Below are positions 16,698 to 26,400 of a stretch of 64,000 nt of DNA, piece by piece; within the stretch, counting starts at the first letter, position 1; the number at the start of each line of letters is the position of its first letter. The stretch is from positions 1 to 64,000 of the forward strand of contig JAFXNQ010000045.1 in the NCBI GenBank assembly GCA_017529425.1. The letters run 5' to 3'. The notes beneath the pieces are model-generated. The model saw only the letters and a program-made list of their open reading frames with translations. It was not told the origin of the DNA and did not search any database. The stretch is from Bacteroidales bacterium (GTDB taxonomy: Bacteria; Bacteroidota; Bacteroidia; Bacteroidales; UBA932). Both the position numbers and the translations under genes were made by a program.

Positions 16698-17867
16698 ATG
16701 GAAGAAACCATTTATACTCTGCAGCAGCTGCTCAATCAGGTGAGAGGGGCAATAGATTCATCTTTTCCCGTTTCTGTGTGGGTAAAGGGTGAGATTCAAG
16801 GCCTTAGCGTGAACCGCAGTGGTCATTGCTATTTTAATCTGATAGAGAAGAGTCTTCTCACCGGGGCACTCCTGGCAGAGGTGAAGGCGATAATATGGAG
16901 CTCCCGCTACCGCAGTCTCGCCACCCGCTTTGAGCAGGAGTCGGGGCGCACCATAGCAGACGGTATGAATGTTCTGGTCAGGGTCACAGTGCAATTCTCG
17001 GAACTTTACGGCCTGTCGCTGATTATTGAGGATATCGATTCTGCCTTCACCGCCGGCGAGGCTTTCCTGGAACGTCAGCGGACCATCCTCCGGCTGGAAG
17101 AAGAGGGGATGATGGAGTTGAATTCTGCCCTGGAATTACCCCCGCTGCCGCGTCGTCTGGCGGTTATATCGGCCGGGACAGCGGCGGGCTACGGCGACTT
17201 TATGGAGCATATCAACGGCAATCCGTACGGCTTCAAGTTCTCCTGTGAGTTATTCCCGGCTCCGATGCAGGGGGCGGAGGCCCCGGAGGGGATAATAAAG
17301 GCCTTGGATGCGGTGGCTGTCCGCCAACAGGAATTTGATGCGGTTCTGGTTTTACGCGGCGGCGGGTCCGCAACCGACCTGGCTTGTTTTGACAACTACG
17401 ACCTGGCGCTGAACATCGCCCAGTTCCCGCTCCCTGTGCTCACAGCAATAGGGCATGAACGTGACGTTCATGTGGCCGATATGGTCGCGTATGAACATTT
17501 AAAGACTCCGACCGCCCTTGCAGATTATTTTGTTGATATATTTGCTCAGGAGGATTATGCCGTAACTACCCTTGCGGGCAGGCTCTCCCTGGCGGTGCGC
17601 AATAAGGCTGCCGACCAGCGCTCGCGTCTGGACCGCAACGTTTCACGCATCCGTGCTGCGGTTTCGGCTTCAATCTCTTCCCAGAGGCAGAAGGTTGACA
17701 TGCTTTCATATAGGGTAGGGGCGCTGAACCCAGCCTCCGTCCTGGCCAAGGGGTTTACCCTCACGCTTAGAGAGGGCCACAGGGTCAACGAGGCGGAACT
17801 GCTGCAGGCGGGCGATGTCATAATCACCGTGTTCACAGACGGCAACGTAAAGAGTAAAGTTATTTAG
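16698..17867 (+). CDS. xseA: Exodeoxyribonuclease VII large subunit
   Basis: A 389-residue protein. The N-terminal OB fold (about 1-100, including SVWVKGEIQGL and GHCYFNLIEKS) precedes the catalytic domain with PRRLAVISAGTAAGYGDFMEH, VLRGGGSATDL and TAIGHERDVHVADMVA. The OB start, ATG 16698, is the natural N-terminus although the frame stays open upstream inside engB. It is a little shorter than the E. coli enzyme because the C-terminal helical region is reduced. With XseB it degrades single-stranded DNA from both ends. Confidence 0.93.
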   Translation: MEETIYTLQQLLNQVRGAIDSSFPVSVWVKGEIQGLSVNRSGHCYFNLIEKSLLTGALLAEVKAIIWSSRYRSLATRFEQESGRTIADGMNVLVRVTVQFSELYGLSLIIEDIDSAFTAGEAFLERQRTILRLEEEGMMELNSALELPPLPRRLAVISAGTAAGYGDFMEHINGNPYGFKFSCELFPAPMQGAEAPEGIIKALDAVAVRQQEFDAVLVLRGGGSATDLACFDNYDLALNIAQFPLPVLTAIGHERDVHVADMVAYEHLKTPTALADYFVDIFAQEDYAVTTLAGRLSLAVRNKAADQRSRLDRNVSRIRAAVSASISSQRQKVDMLSYRVGALNPASVLAKGFTLTLREGHRVNEAELLQAGDVIITVFTDGNVKSKVI

Positions 17868-17869
17868 AT

Positions 17870-18061
17870 ATGGCTGAAGAACTGACATACAAGGATGCGC
17901 TGGAGAAGTTGGAGGCGCTGGTAGAGGTAATAGAGAGCCCTGACCATCCGCTGGACACTATTCAGGCGGAGGTGGCAGAGGCCATGAAACTTGTGGAATA
18001 TTGCCGCAAGTGCCTCGCCGCCACAGAGAAAGAATTAATGGAAATGATAGACAAACAATAG
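17870..18061 (+). CDS. xseB: Exodeoxyribonuclease VII small subunit
   Basis: A 63-residue helical protein. The family core is clear: YKDALEKLEALVEVIE followed by LVEYCRKCLAATEKEL. Several copies bind one XseA. It begins two bases after the xseA stop and ends four bases before glgB. Confidence 0.9.
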   Translation: MAEELTYKDALEKLEALVEVIESPDHPLDTIQAEVAEAMKLVEYCRKCLAATEKELMEMIDKQ

Positions 18062-18065
18062 GTGT

Positions 18066-20045
18066 ATGACCATGCTATACGATAATGACCCTTGGTTAAA
18101 TCCCTTCAGGGACTCGATAGACGCGCGAAAGAAAAGGATTCTGGATGCAAAGGCTCAGATTGCCTCCGGTGGCCGGATTTACAACTCTGTGAACAACCAT
18201 CTTTACTACACCCTGCATAAGGAGGATGGGTGCTGGGTATTCCGCGAGTGGGCCCCCACCGCAACCCGTATCTATCTTATAGGAGAGTTCAATCAGTGGA
18301 AGAAAGATGCCAGGTTTGCCCTCCAGCCTTGCGGAGGCGGTAACTGGGAGTTGCGCGTTCCCGAGTCAGAAATAACTCACGGAAACCTGTATAAATGGTT
18401 TGTGGAGTGGCCCGGAGGGGCCGGGGAGAGGATTCCGGCATACGCTACCAGGTGTGTACAGGATCCCCAGACAAAGGTTTTCTCCGCCCAGGTATGGGAT
18501 CCGGTTAAACCCTACCGCTGGAAGAGTCGCAGGCGTATCAGGATAGACAATCCGCTCATATACGAGACCCACATCGGAATGAGTTCCGAGGCGGAGGCTG
18601 TAGCTACGTTTACGAGCTTCAGGGAGAATGTTCTGCCCAGGATAATTGACCTTGGCTATAACACTATTCAGATAATGGCGCTGCAGGAGCACCCATACTA
18701 CGGCTCTTTCGGCTATCAGGTCTCTAATTTTTTTGCCCTGTCCAGCCGCTACGGCACTCCTGAGGAGTTCAAGGAACTGGTTGATGAGGCCCACAAAGCC
18801 GGCATAGCCGTTATCATGGATATTGTCCACTCGCATGCCGTTAAAAACGAGGCGGAGGGACTCAGCCGGCTGGACGGCTCTTACACTACCTATTTCCATG
18901 CCGGAGACCGCGGCAACCATCCGGCCTGGGATTCCAGATGTTTCGATTATGGAAAGGGACAGACGCAATTCTTCCTCCTGTCGAACTGCAAGTATTGGAT
19001 GGAAGAGTACCATCTGGACGGATTCCGCTTTGATGGCGTAACCAGTATGCTCTACCACGACCATGGCCTTGGCCGTGATTTCTGCAGCTATGATGACTAT
19101 TTCAACTGCGGTGTGGACGAGGATGCAGTGACCTATCTCGGCCTTGCAAATCTGCTGATTAAGGAGATAAATCCGCATTCGATTACCATAGCGGAGGATA
19201 TGAGCGGCATGGCGGGACTGGCGGCCCCGATAGATGCCGGAGGCGTGGGCTTTGACTACCGTATGAGCATGGGAGTCCCCGACATGTGGATCAAGATTAT
19301 CAAAGAGCAGGACGACCACGACTGGAATATGAACACCCTCTGGTACGAACTGACAAACAAACGTTCCGACGAGAAGACTGTAAGCTACGCCGAGTGCCAC
19401 GACCAGGCGCTGGTCGGCGACAAGACGATAATCTTCCGCCTTATGGACAAGGAGATGTATTTCTCTATGAGGCGGGATATACATAATCCGATAGTGGACC
19501 GTGGACTGGCCTTGCACAAGATGATCCGCCTGGTGACGATAGCAACGGCCGGTGACGGATACCTAACCTTTATGGGCAACGAGTTTGGCCATCCGGAGTG
19601 GATAGATTTTCCCCGTGAGGGGAATGGGTGGTCGTTTGCCCATGCCCGCCGCCTGTGGAGCCTCAGCGACCGAGATGACCTTCATTACAAGCCGTTGCGG
19701 GAGTTTGACAAAGAGATGATACACCTGTTCTCAAGTGAGAAACTGCTCTCCAAGGGGCATTACTGCTGGTGCGCGGACAATAACTCCAAGGTGCTGGCTT
19801 TTACCCGCGGCGACTATATGTTCGTATTCAACTTCAATCCTGAGTGTTCTTTCCCGGATTATGCCTTTGAGGCGCCAGAAGGGAGCTGGGCCGTTGTGAT
19901 TGACAGTGACAGCGTAGAATACGACGGATTTGGTCGCAACGATGATACGGTAGTCCACTCCACAATGACCAACGCGTATGGGAAACAGATTTTGCAACTG
20001 TATCTCCCATCGCGTACGGTCCTTGTCCTTAAGAAAATCTCTTAG
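18066..20045 (+). CDS. glgB: 1,4-alpha-glucan branching enzyme
   Basis: A 659-residue GH13 branching enzyme of the shorter, eukaryote-like form (GH13_8). A CBM48 domain (about 45-140, VFREWAPTATRIYLIGEFN) precedes the catalytic barrel. Conserved regions are DIVHSHAVKN, DGFRFDGVTSML with the nucleophile Asp, TIAEDMSGM with the acid/base Glu, and ECHDQ with the transition-state His-Asp. An all-beta C-terminal domain follows. It introduces alpha-1,6 branches into glycogen. It sits four bases after xseB, so it appears driven by the xse promoter. The remaining glycogen genes form an operon 2 kb downstream on the other strand. Confidence 0.94.
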   Translation: MTMLYDNDPWLNPFRDSIDARKKRILDAKAQIASGGRIYNSVNNHLYYTLHKEDGCWVFREWAPTATRIYLIGEFNQWKKDARFALQPCGGGNWELRVPESEITHGNLYKWFVEWPGGAGERIPAYATRCVQDPQTKVFSAQVWDPVKPYRWKSRRRIRIDNPLIYETHIGMSSEAEAVATFTSFRENVLPRIIDLGYNTIQIMALQEHPYYGSFGYQVSNFFALSSRYGTPEEFKELVDEAHKAGIAVIMDIVHSHAVKNEAEGLSRLDGSYTTYFHAGDRGNHPAWDSRCFDYGKGQTQFFLLSNCKYWMEEYHLDGFRFDGVTSMLYHDHGLGRDFCSYDDYFNCGVDEDAVTYLGLANLLIKEINPHSITIAEDMSGMAGLAAPIDAGGVGFDYRMSMGVPDMWIKIIKEQDDHDWNMNTLWYELTNKRSDEKTVSYAECHDQALVGDKTIIFRLMDKEMYFSMRRDIHNPIVDRGLALHKMIRLVTIATAGDGYLTFMGNEFGHPEWIDFPREGNGWSFAHARRLWSLSDRDDLHYKPLREFDKEMIHLFSSEKLLSKGHYCWCADNNSKVLAFTRGDYMFVFNFNPECSFPDYAFEAPEGSWAVVIDSDSVEYDGFGRNDDTVVHSTMTNAYGKQILQLYLPSRTVLVLKKIS

Positions 20046-21148
20046 TGATTTGCGGAGATAATCCTTTCAATTTGGGCGGGGTCATAGATGTCCTTGCCCA
20101 GAATGTTACAATCCCTGCTGATAATGAACATGGTGGGGATTGAGTTGAGGTTGTATGCCGCAACTGCGGGGGATGCGATTCCGAGACCGTCGTTCACGCA
20201 TATCCAGGGGAGGTTCTGGTTTTTTACAACAGATGCCCATACAGGTTTTTCATCCACGCAGACCTGGTATATCTCAAACCCGCGGCTGTGGTACTTCTCA
20301 TATATGGGAACCATCTCCTGATTGAATACCTTGTGCTCGTCCTGTGCGGTGCTCCAGAAAGATAGAAGTATGACTTTCCCGAAGAATTCGCTCAGGGCGT
20401 GTTGCTCGCCGGTGGTGTCGGTCATCCTGATATCCGGCATCCCATAGGTCGCCCCACTGAGGAGCTCATTCATCTGGTCGGCATTATGACGTGCATCTAT
20501 GGCCTTGGTGACCGCGGCAACCAGTTCGTTGTCGGGATACTTCTGGATCAGGGAATCACGGATTGCGGTGAAAATATACACGTCCGTCGGCTCCTGAAAT
20601 ACATAGAGCTGTTCGTTGAACTTCTGGAACAGGGCCGCAGCAGAGGTAATCGAGAAGGGATTCTCCATTATCTGCCGGAGGGTGGCCCGTTTGTGGTCTA
20701 TGTAAATGCGTGAGAGTTGTAAGTTCTCGTCGGCAGGAGCCTCGTCAAGTATCCGTTCAATCTTTGCAATGCTCTCCGCCATGCGGGTATCCATCTCCTG
20801 CAGCAGCCGGCTGTCTTCAGAGCCGTCTATTGTGGAGTTGCCCAGAGTGTCGGCCTCTACGCTGATGCGGTCTTTGTCGGAGGCTACTATCCCGGCCAGC
20901 TTTGTGCCGTTGTGGTACAGATAGTAGAACGCGGGATTGACGGCATCGGCAAGAGGGAGTTTACAGCGCAGGCGGCCGTTCTTGTTGGTGGCGAGGCTGT
21001 CTGTGAATGTGAGTCTGTTATAATCCAGCTTGTAAAGCTCTACATTTGTGGAAATTCCCTCTTTGAGGGTGAGGTTTACCACTGCGCCCGGCTTGTTGCA
21101 GGATGCGGCAAGCAGCAGCACGAGCAGGGGAAGAAGCACCTTTTTCAT
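20042..21148 (-). CDS. Thioredoxin-fold lipoprotein lacking the CxxC motif
   Basis: A 368-residue predicted lipoprotein (lipobox LLAASC, Cys17). An N-terminal DUF4369-like beta domain (about 20-130) is followed by a helical linker and a C-terminal TlpA/AhpC-like thioredoxin fold (about 235-368). Fold landmarks are MPDIRMTDTTGEQHALSEFFGK, then ILLSFWST, and SIPTMFIISRD with the cis-Pro. Where active family members have WCxxC, this protein has FWSTAQDEHK, so it has no redox cysteines in that position. It is the third gene of greA-HIT-tlpA-like. Its end overlaps the convergent glgB stop by four bases. Confidence 0.85.
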   Translation of the reverse strand: MKKVLLPLLVLLLAASCNKPGAVVNLTLKEGISTNVELYKLDYNRLTFTDSLATNKNGRLRCKLPLADAVNPAFYYLYHNGTKLAGIVASDKDRISVEADTLGNSTIDGSEDSRLLQEMDTRMAESIAKIERILDEAPADENLQLSRIYIDHKRATLRQIMENPFSITSAAALFQKFNEQLYVFQEPTDVYIFTAIRDSLIQKYPDNELVAAVTKAIDARHNADQMNELLSGATYGMPDIRMTDTTGEQHALSEFFGKVILLSFWSTAQDEHKVFNQEMVPIYEKYHSRGFEIYQVCVDEKPVWASVVKNQNLPWICVNDGLGIASPAVAAYNLNSIPTMFIISRDCNILGKDIYDPAQIERIISANH

Positions 21149-21156
21149 TTGCCAAA

Positions 21157-21555
21157 TCAGTTGTTGAATTCGGCAGCTATGGCCGCAGCAATCTCTTTGA
21201 AACGCTCCGGGGTGAGCTGCTTCTTCTCTGCACGGAAATCCATGTCGCTCTCCTTCTGGAGAGGTACCAGATGGATATGTGCGTGAGGGACCTCCATCCC
21301 AAGCACGGCTACGCCGACCCTCTTGCAGGGTATGGCGCGCTTGATGGCCTCTGCCACCTTCTTGGCAAAAGCGGTGAGTCCCAGATAGGTTTCATCGTCC
21401 AGATCAAAGATATAATCAACCTCCTTTTTTGGGATGACCAGAGTGTGCCCCTCCACCATCGGGTTGATGTCGAGGAACGCGAAGAACTTGTCGCTTTCTG
21501 CGACTTTGTAAGAGGGGATTTCCCCCGCTGCTATCTTTGAGAATATTGTTGCCAT
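21157..21555 (-). CDS. HIT family nucleotide-binding hydrolase
   Basis: A 132-residue histidine-triad protein. The triad reads HAHIHLVP in MEVPHAHIHLVPLQ, and the N-terminal IFSKIAAGEIPSYKV is the Hint/PKCI signature. It probably hydrolyses AMP-linked compounds or other purine nucleotide conjugates. I chose ATG 21555, four bases after the greA stop. The frame stays open upstream into greA, but the HIT fold starts here. Confidence 0.9.
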   Translation of the reverse strand: MATIFSKIAAGEIPSYKVAESDKFFAFLDINPMVEGHTLVIPKKEVDYIFDLDDETYLGLTAFAKKVAEAIKRAIPCKRVGVAVLGMEVPHAHIHLVPLQKESDMDFRAEKKQLTPERFKEIAAAIAAEFNN

Positions 21556-21559
21556 AGCA

Positions 21560-22030
21560 TTAGATAGAGATGTCCAGGATTTCAAACTGCATCAGGCCGG
21601 AGGGGACCTGAACTTCAACCGTTTCGCCCTTGTGATGGCCCAGCAGGGATTTTGCAATGGGGGTGCCGACCGCCAGCTTCCCTTCGCGGAAATTGGCTTC
21701 GCTCTCACCAACTATTGTATATTCCATCACGGCGCCGTTCTTGATATTTTTAATCTTGACCTTGTTGAGCATCTGCACGGTGTCGGTACTGATCTTGCTC
21801 TCGTCTATCACGCGTGCCGTGGCAAGCATATCCTGGAGTTTGCTTATCCTGAGTTCCAACAGGCCCTGCGCCTCGCGAGCGGCATCGTATTCTGCATTCT
21901 CGCTCAGGTCTCCCTTGTCGCGGGCTTCTGCAATAGCTTTGGATATCACTGGACGCTCTGCAATAGCATCTGCCAGTTGTTGTTTGAGGTCGTCCAGACC
22001 TTTCTGTGTCAAATAGTGTATTTCTGCCAT
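21560..22030 (-). CDS. greA: Transcription elongation factor GreA
   Basis: A 156-residue protein with the N-terminal coiled coil whose tip carries the acidic DLSENAEYDAA motif (about residues 42-52) that triggers RNA cleavage in the polymerase active site. The C-terminal FKBP-like domain has EYTIVGESEANFREGKLAVGTP and ends with the usual short hydrophobic strand. It is the first gene of the greA-HIT-thioredoxin-like operon. A small hairpin followed by a T-rich run lies in its leader. Confidence 0.95.
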   Translation of the reverse strand: MAEIHYLTQKGLDDLKQQLADAIAERPVISKAIAEARDKGDLSENAEYDAAREAQGLLELRISKLQDMLATARVIDESKISTDTVQMLNKVKIKNIKNGAVMEYTIVGESEANFREGKLAVGTPIAKSLLGHHKGETVEVQVPSGLMQFEILDISI

Positions 22031-22036
22031 TTCGAT

Positions 22037-22067
22037 AAAAAATTAAAGAATCCCCAGTTACCGGGGA
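22037..22067 (-). promoter_or_regulatory. Hairpin plus T-rich tract in the greA leader (possible attenuator)
   Basis: On the minus strand TCCCC and GGGGA (67-63 and 55-51 of the 22,000s) form a 5-bp GC stem with a 7-base loop. TTCTTTAATTTTTTA follows and runs almost to the start codon. It resembles a weak intrinsic terminator placed between the promoter and greA. Confidence 0.4.
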
Positions 22068-22093
22068 CCCTCTACCGTAGTCATATTTCAATA

Positions 22094-22101
22094 CAAATAT
22101 A
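22094..22101 (-). promoter_or_regulatory. -7 element of greA
   Basis: TATATTTG on the minus strand, 63 bases upstream of ATG 22030, which gives a leader of about 57 bases. Confidence 0.55.
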
Positions 22102-22122
22102 GTAAATATTTCAGAAATCCAG

Positions 22123-22515
22123 CTAATATTTTTCGTAGCCCGGTTTCATTATCTCAGAGTAGATAATCATATCTACGGGGTCGAAATCCATCTTGCCCTC
22201 ATTATCCTTTGCGGCAGTGCCCTTCTTTGGCTTGGCTGCCAGGGTGGTGTCAACCGTGGTAGTGGAGGCTATGCCCTCGTCAGCCGGGGTGAACTGTATC
22301 TTTCCCGGGGTGCTCTTCCAATCTGCTTTTGTGGCTTTGGATTGCTCCGCCTTGCTCTGGGCCTGTTGGATGTGCTCCAGAATCTCATCGAGAGTGGAGG
22401 TCTTATGTGCCGGGGCGCCGTTACCCTTTTCACGGGCATTCTTCACGGCTTTGGAAATCACGCCAATCGCTGCAAGGGCCAGCCATATAAGAAATATAAT
22501 AAGAGAGCGGTCCAT
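22123..22515 (-). CDS. Small single-helix membrane protein
   Basis: A 130-residue protein with one membrane helix (about 4-22, IIFLIWLALAAIGVI). A hydrophilic tail rich in Lys, Ala, Thr and Asp follows, ending DPVDMIIYSEIMKPGYEKY. The tail looks mostly disordered except for a short helix (DEILEHIQQAQSKAEQ). It begins 11 bases after the ribF stop and is the last gene of the glycogen-ribF transcript. ATG 22515 directly precedes the helix and is preferred over upstream starts inside ribF. I do not recognise the family. Confidence 0.7.
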   Translation of the reverse strand: MDRSLIIFLIWLALAAIGVISKAVKNAREKGNGAPAHKTSTLDEILEHIQQAQSKAEQSKATKADWKSTPGKIQFTPADEGIASTTTVDTTLAAKPKKGTAAKDNEGKMDFDPVDMIIYSEIMKPGYEKY

Positions 22516-22526
22516 ATAGGTAGGAA

Positions 22527-23411
22527 TTAAATGCCAAACAGTTTGCGTGCTTGCTCTATGTCCTTGGCCATCTGCGCCTTGAGCAACTCCACAGAGTCGA
22601 ATTTCTGCTCGTTGCGCAGCTTGGCGCAATAATCGAAACGGATATCTAGACCGTAAATCTCCTCATTGAAGTCAAGTATGTGGGTCTCAATAACCTGTGC
22701 GCGGCTGTCGCTCACGGTGGGGCGGGTGCCTATGTTGCAAACGCCATAATATTCTCCCCCCTCTACCCAGACCTTTACAGCATATACTCCCTGCTCCGGG
22801 ATAGCCTTGAGCGGCTCGTAAAGCTGCATATTGGCGGTGGGAAAGTTGAGCTGGCGGCCTATGCCGTTGCCGCTCACAACAACCCCGCGTAGGCTGTATT
22901 CATATCCCAGCAGCTGGTTGGCGCGCTCTATCCCCCCGGTGGTAACAAGGTTACGGATGTAGGTAGAACTTATTGTGTTATACTGGTCAGAGACGCTCTC
23001 CGCCTTTATTGTTTTTAACCCGAGGCGGGCGGCCACAGAGGCGATATCGGTAGAGTAGGCGGGATTTCCCAGATGATGATCGTAACCCACAATCATCTCA
23101 GAGACACCGAGTGTACCTATCAGATAGTCCCTTATGAAATCTTCGCAGCTGAGCTTACTGAACTGCCGGGTAAAGTCGAGCACGTGAATCTGACCCACGC
23201 CGCACCCCTTCAGCAACTCTTTTTTCTCTTCCAGGGAGGTGAGCAGCCGCAATTCGCGGGCATCCTGGCGCAACACGTTGCGGGGATGGGGCCAGAAAGT
23301 GACCACGGCACTCTCTGCTCCGAGCTCGACGGCCCTGCGGCAGAGAGTGTCTATCACTTTGCGGTGTCCCAGATGGACACCGTCGAAGAATCCTGTGGTG
23401 GCTACAACCAT
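22527..23411 (-). CDS. ribF: Bifunctional riboflavin kinase/FAD synthetase
   Basis: A 294-residue enzyme that phosphorylates riboflavin to FMN and adenylates it to FAD. The N-terminal FAD synthetase half has GFFDGVHLGHRKVI (7-20) and the YDHHLG and ISSTYIR motifs. The C-terminal flavokinase half has GRQLNFPTAN and GVYAVKVW. The protein starts only six residues before the nucleotide-binding motif, so it lacks the usual N-terminal strand. An in-frame TGA four codons upstream rules out a longer start. Its ATG overlaps the stop region of the synthase-phosphorylase gene by 10 bases. Confidence 0.94.
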   Translation of the reverse strand: MVVATTGFFDGVHLGHRKVIDTLCRRAVELGAESAVVTFWPHPRNVLRQDARELRLLTSLEEKKELLKGCGVGQIHVLDFTRQFSKLSCEDFIRDYLIGTLGVSEMIVGYDHHLGNPAYSTDIASVAARLGLKTIKAESVSDQYNTISSTYIRNLVTTGGIERANQLLGYEYSLRGVVVSGNGIGRQLNFPTANMQLYEPLKAIPEQGVYAVKVWVEGGEYYGVCNIGTRPTVSDSRAQVIETHILDFNEEIYGLDIRFDYCAKLRNEQKFDSVELLKAQMAKDIEQARKLFGI

Positions 23412-26400
23412 TTTACAAGTTCAAAGTCCTGGCGGTGAGCCATATCGGGACTCACTGCAAACATCCTGGTAGCATACTGGTAGGTGCCAACCTTCTCAGG
23501 GGTGATGTCGGTGCGGTAGGTTGCCACGCAATCTTCAAAGCTGACGACTTCGTAGGGGTGAACCTCCTTGATATGGTATGCACCCTTGCTGTCCTGCTCG
23601 GTGATTACGCACTCGATGCCGATTTCGTCGGGTGTCAGGCCGGCCAGATAGACCTCAACCTCTGCAAAGTGCTTGTCTCCCAGGGCAAAGCGGACGGCGC
23701 TTCCGTTAAGGTTGTCGAACCGGCGGATATCGATGTCAGGCCATGCGCGATACATGCGCTTCTTCCACTGTGCAATCTCGCGAGCCTTGAGGAAATCTTT
23801 GTCCACCATCTTGTTGTAGCGCTTAGCCTGTGGTATGTAGTACTGATTCAGGTAATCCTCCATCATGCGGTTGGTGGTAAAGTTGCATGCCACCTGGGCG
23901 ATGGTGTTCTTGATGTACTTGATCCACTCGGGAGAATAGTCTTTGTCCCAGTCTTTCTTGTAGAATGCAGGGGCGATGTCGTTGGCGATGATGTTGTATA
24001 TCATGGCGGAGTCGAGGTCGTCCTGGAATTCCTGCTTCTCATAGGTACGTTCCATGGGGAGTGCCCAGCCGGCACCCTCCTTGTAACCCTCTACCCACCA
24101 TCCGTCAAGCACGGAGAAGTGCATTACACCGTTCATGACGGCCTTCTCGCCGCTGGTGCCGGAAGCCTCCTGGCGACGGGTCGGGTTGTTCATCCAGATA
24201 TCCACGCCCTGGACAAGGAGTTTGGCTACGGTAATGTCGTAGTTGGGCACGAATACGATCTTGCCGATAAACTGCGGCATCTTGCTAATCTCCACTATGT
24301 GCTTTATAAAGTCGCTCCCGGCTTTGTCGGCAGGGTGTGCCTTGCCCGCAAAGAGGAACTGTACGGGGCGGTCGGGGTTGTTTACCACCTTATCCAGACG
24401 GTCGAGGTTGCGGAACAGCAGGGTAGCGCGCTTGTATGTTGCGAAACGGCGGGCAAAGCCGATGGTGAGTACGTCGTTGCGCAGGGTCGATTTAATCTTG
24501 ACGATCTGGCTGGGTGAATAATGCGCGGTGGATTTGGTGTCGGAGATGGTCTTCTTTACATAGTCGATAAGTCGCTTGCGCAGCACGCTGCGGACATTCC
24601 AGATCTCCTTGTCAGCAATCTTGTAGATGCCGGAGAAGCACGATTTGTCGTAGTGGTGTGTGGCGAACTCCTTGCCAAATACGCGGGCGTGGATCGCTTT
24701 CCATTCAGGAGCGGTCCAGGTCGGGTAGTGGACGCCGTTGGTCACGTAGCCCACATTTACCTCTTCCGGGAGGTAGCCAGGCCACATGCCCGCCAGAATC
24801 TCCTGGCTGACCTTGCCGTGGAGCCAGCTGACGCCGTTGATGCCCTGAGACATATTTGCGGCCAGGACACTCATGGAGAATTTCTCGCCGCTGTCGTTGA
24901 TGTTGTAGCGGCCCAGCCCCATAAATGTGTGCCAGTCAATCTTCATGCGTTCAGGGAAAGAGCCGAAGTAGACACGCATCATATCTTCGTTGAAGAAGTC
25001 GTGGCCTGCGGGAACGGGGGTGTGGGTAGTAAAGAGAGAAGAACTGCGTACCACCTCAAGGGCCTCGGCAAAGGTAAGGTTGTCGTCCTCTACATACATC
25101 CGTATGCGCTCAATGCCGGTAAATGCTGCGTGACCCTCGTTGCAGTGGTAGACCTCGGCCTTGATGCCAAGGGCGTTGAGGGCGCGGATGCCGCCCAGGC
25201 CCAGCAGAATCTCCTGTTTTAGACGGTTCTCCCAGTCGCCACCGTAAAGCTGGTGGGTGATGGGACGGTCTTCCGGCATGTTATCTTCAAAATCGGTGTC
25301 CAGCAGGAACAGGTCTGTTCGGCCCACTTCTACCTTCCAGATACGGATGTTGAGGTTGCGGCCCGGCATAGGTACAGACACCGTGAGCCACTTGCCATCC
25401 TTGTCAAGTACGGGTTGTGCAGGCGATTCACGGAAATTCTGAGGGTCATACGATGCAACCTGATCGCCGTCTCCGGAGAGATACTGGGTGAAATAGCCGT
25501 ATTTGTAGAGAAGACCCACAGCGGTGAGGTTGACACCCATGTCGCTGGCCTCTTTTAGGTAGTCACCGGCCAGGATGCCGAGACCTCCGGAATAAATCTT
25601 GAGGGATGTGTCAAGACCGTACTCCATGCAGAAATATGCGATCTTGGGGGACTTGCGCTGCTCCTTGCCCTTCATATAATCTGTGAAGTGTCCGTGAACG
25701 GTCTTCAGGCTGGCCATGAACTCCTTGTCCTGCTCAAGATTCTTGTATTGCTCAAGCGAAATGCTGTCCAGCATCACAATGGGGTTACCCTTGCTCTCTT
25801 CCCAAAGGGCGGAGTCTATGGATTTGAACAGGTTGATTGCCTCGTCGTTCCAGCACCACCAGAGGTTCTTGGAGATGTCTTCGAGTCCGCTCAGGCGGCT
25901 GGGGAGCGAACGGTTTACTACTATGCTGTTCCAGTTTGGACGGTTTGCTATCTGTTTTCGGTATCCCTGGTCGTTATCCTCCTGAAGCAGGGGATAGGGT
26001 CCGAATTTCTCAATCACTTTGTCTATAGCCATATCATAGGCGGTTTTGTAAAATTTTATGTTGTTTTCCCAGAGTGCGAGGTGCGATACCTCCTTTGCGT
26101 TTGCGGCACATGCCGCATACTCCTTGGAGCTCATAGCTCCGAAACGCTCAATGCTCTGCGCCGCAGCATCCACTACTTCTGAATAATTGAAATCGTCGCG
26201 ATTAACGATTGTTACGCCGCAGAGGGGCTCCTTGCCGTTATAGTGTTCCTTGATCCACAAGCCAAATCCGGCCAGGGTCGTGGTGACCGTGGGGACACTG
26301 TATGCGAGTGACTCCAGAGGGGTATATCCCCATGGCTCGTAGTAGGAGGGGAACAGTGTCAGGTCGGCACCGGAAAGCAGAGAGATGTAACTCTTGTTAA

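Noticed and set aside
23435-24517. A 360-codon frame antisense to the synthase-phosphorylase gene
   Set aside because: It is a shadow of a strongly supported enzyme in GC-rich DNA, with no domain of its own. The same holds for long antisense frames over glgB, dnaX and the exporter ABC gene at 50709.
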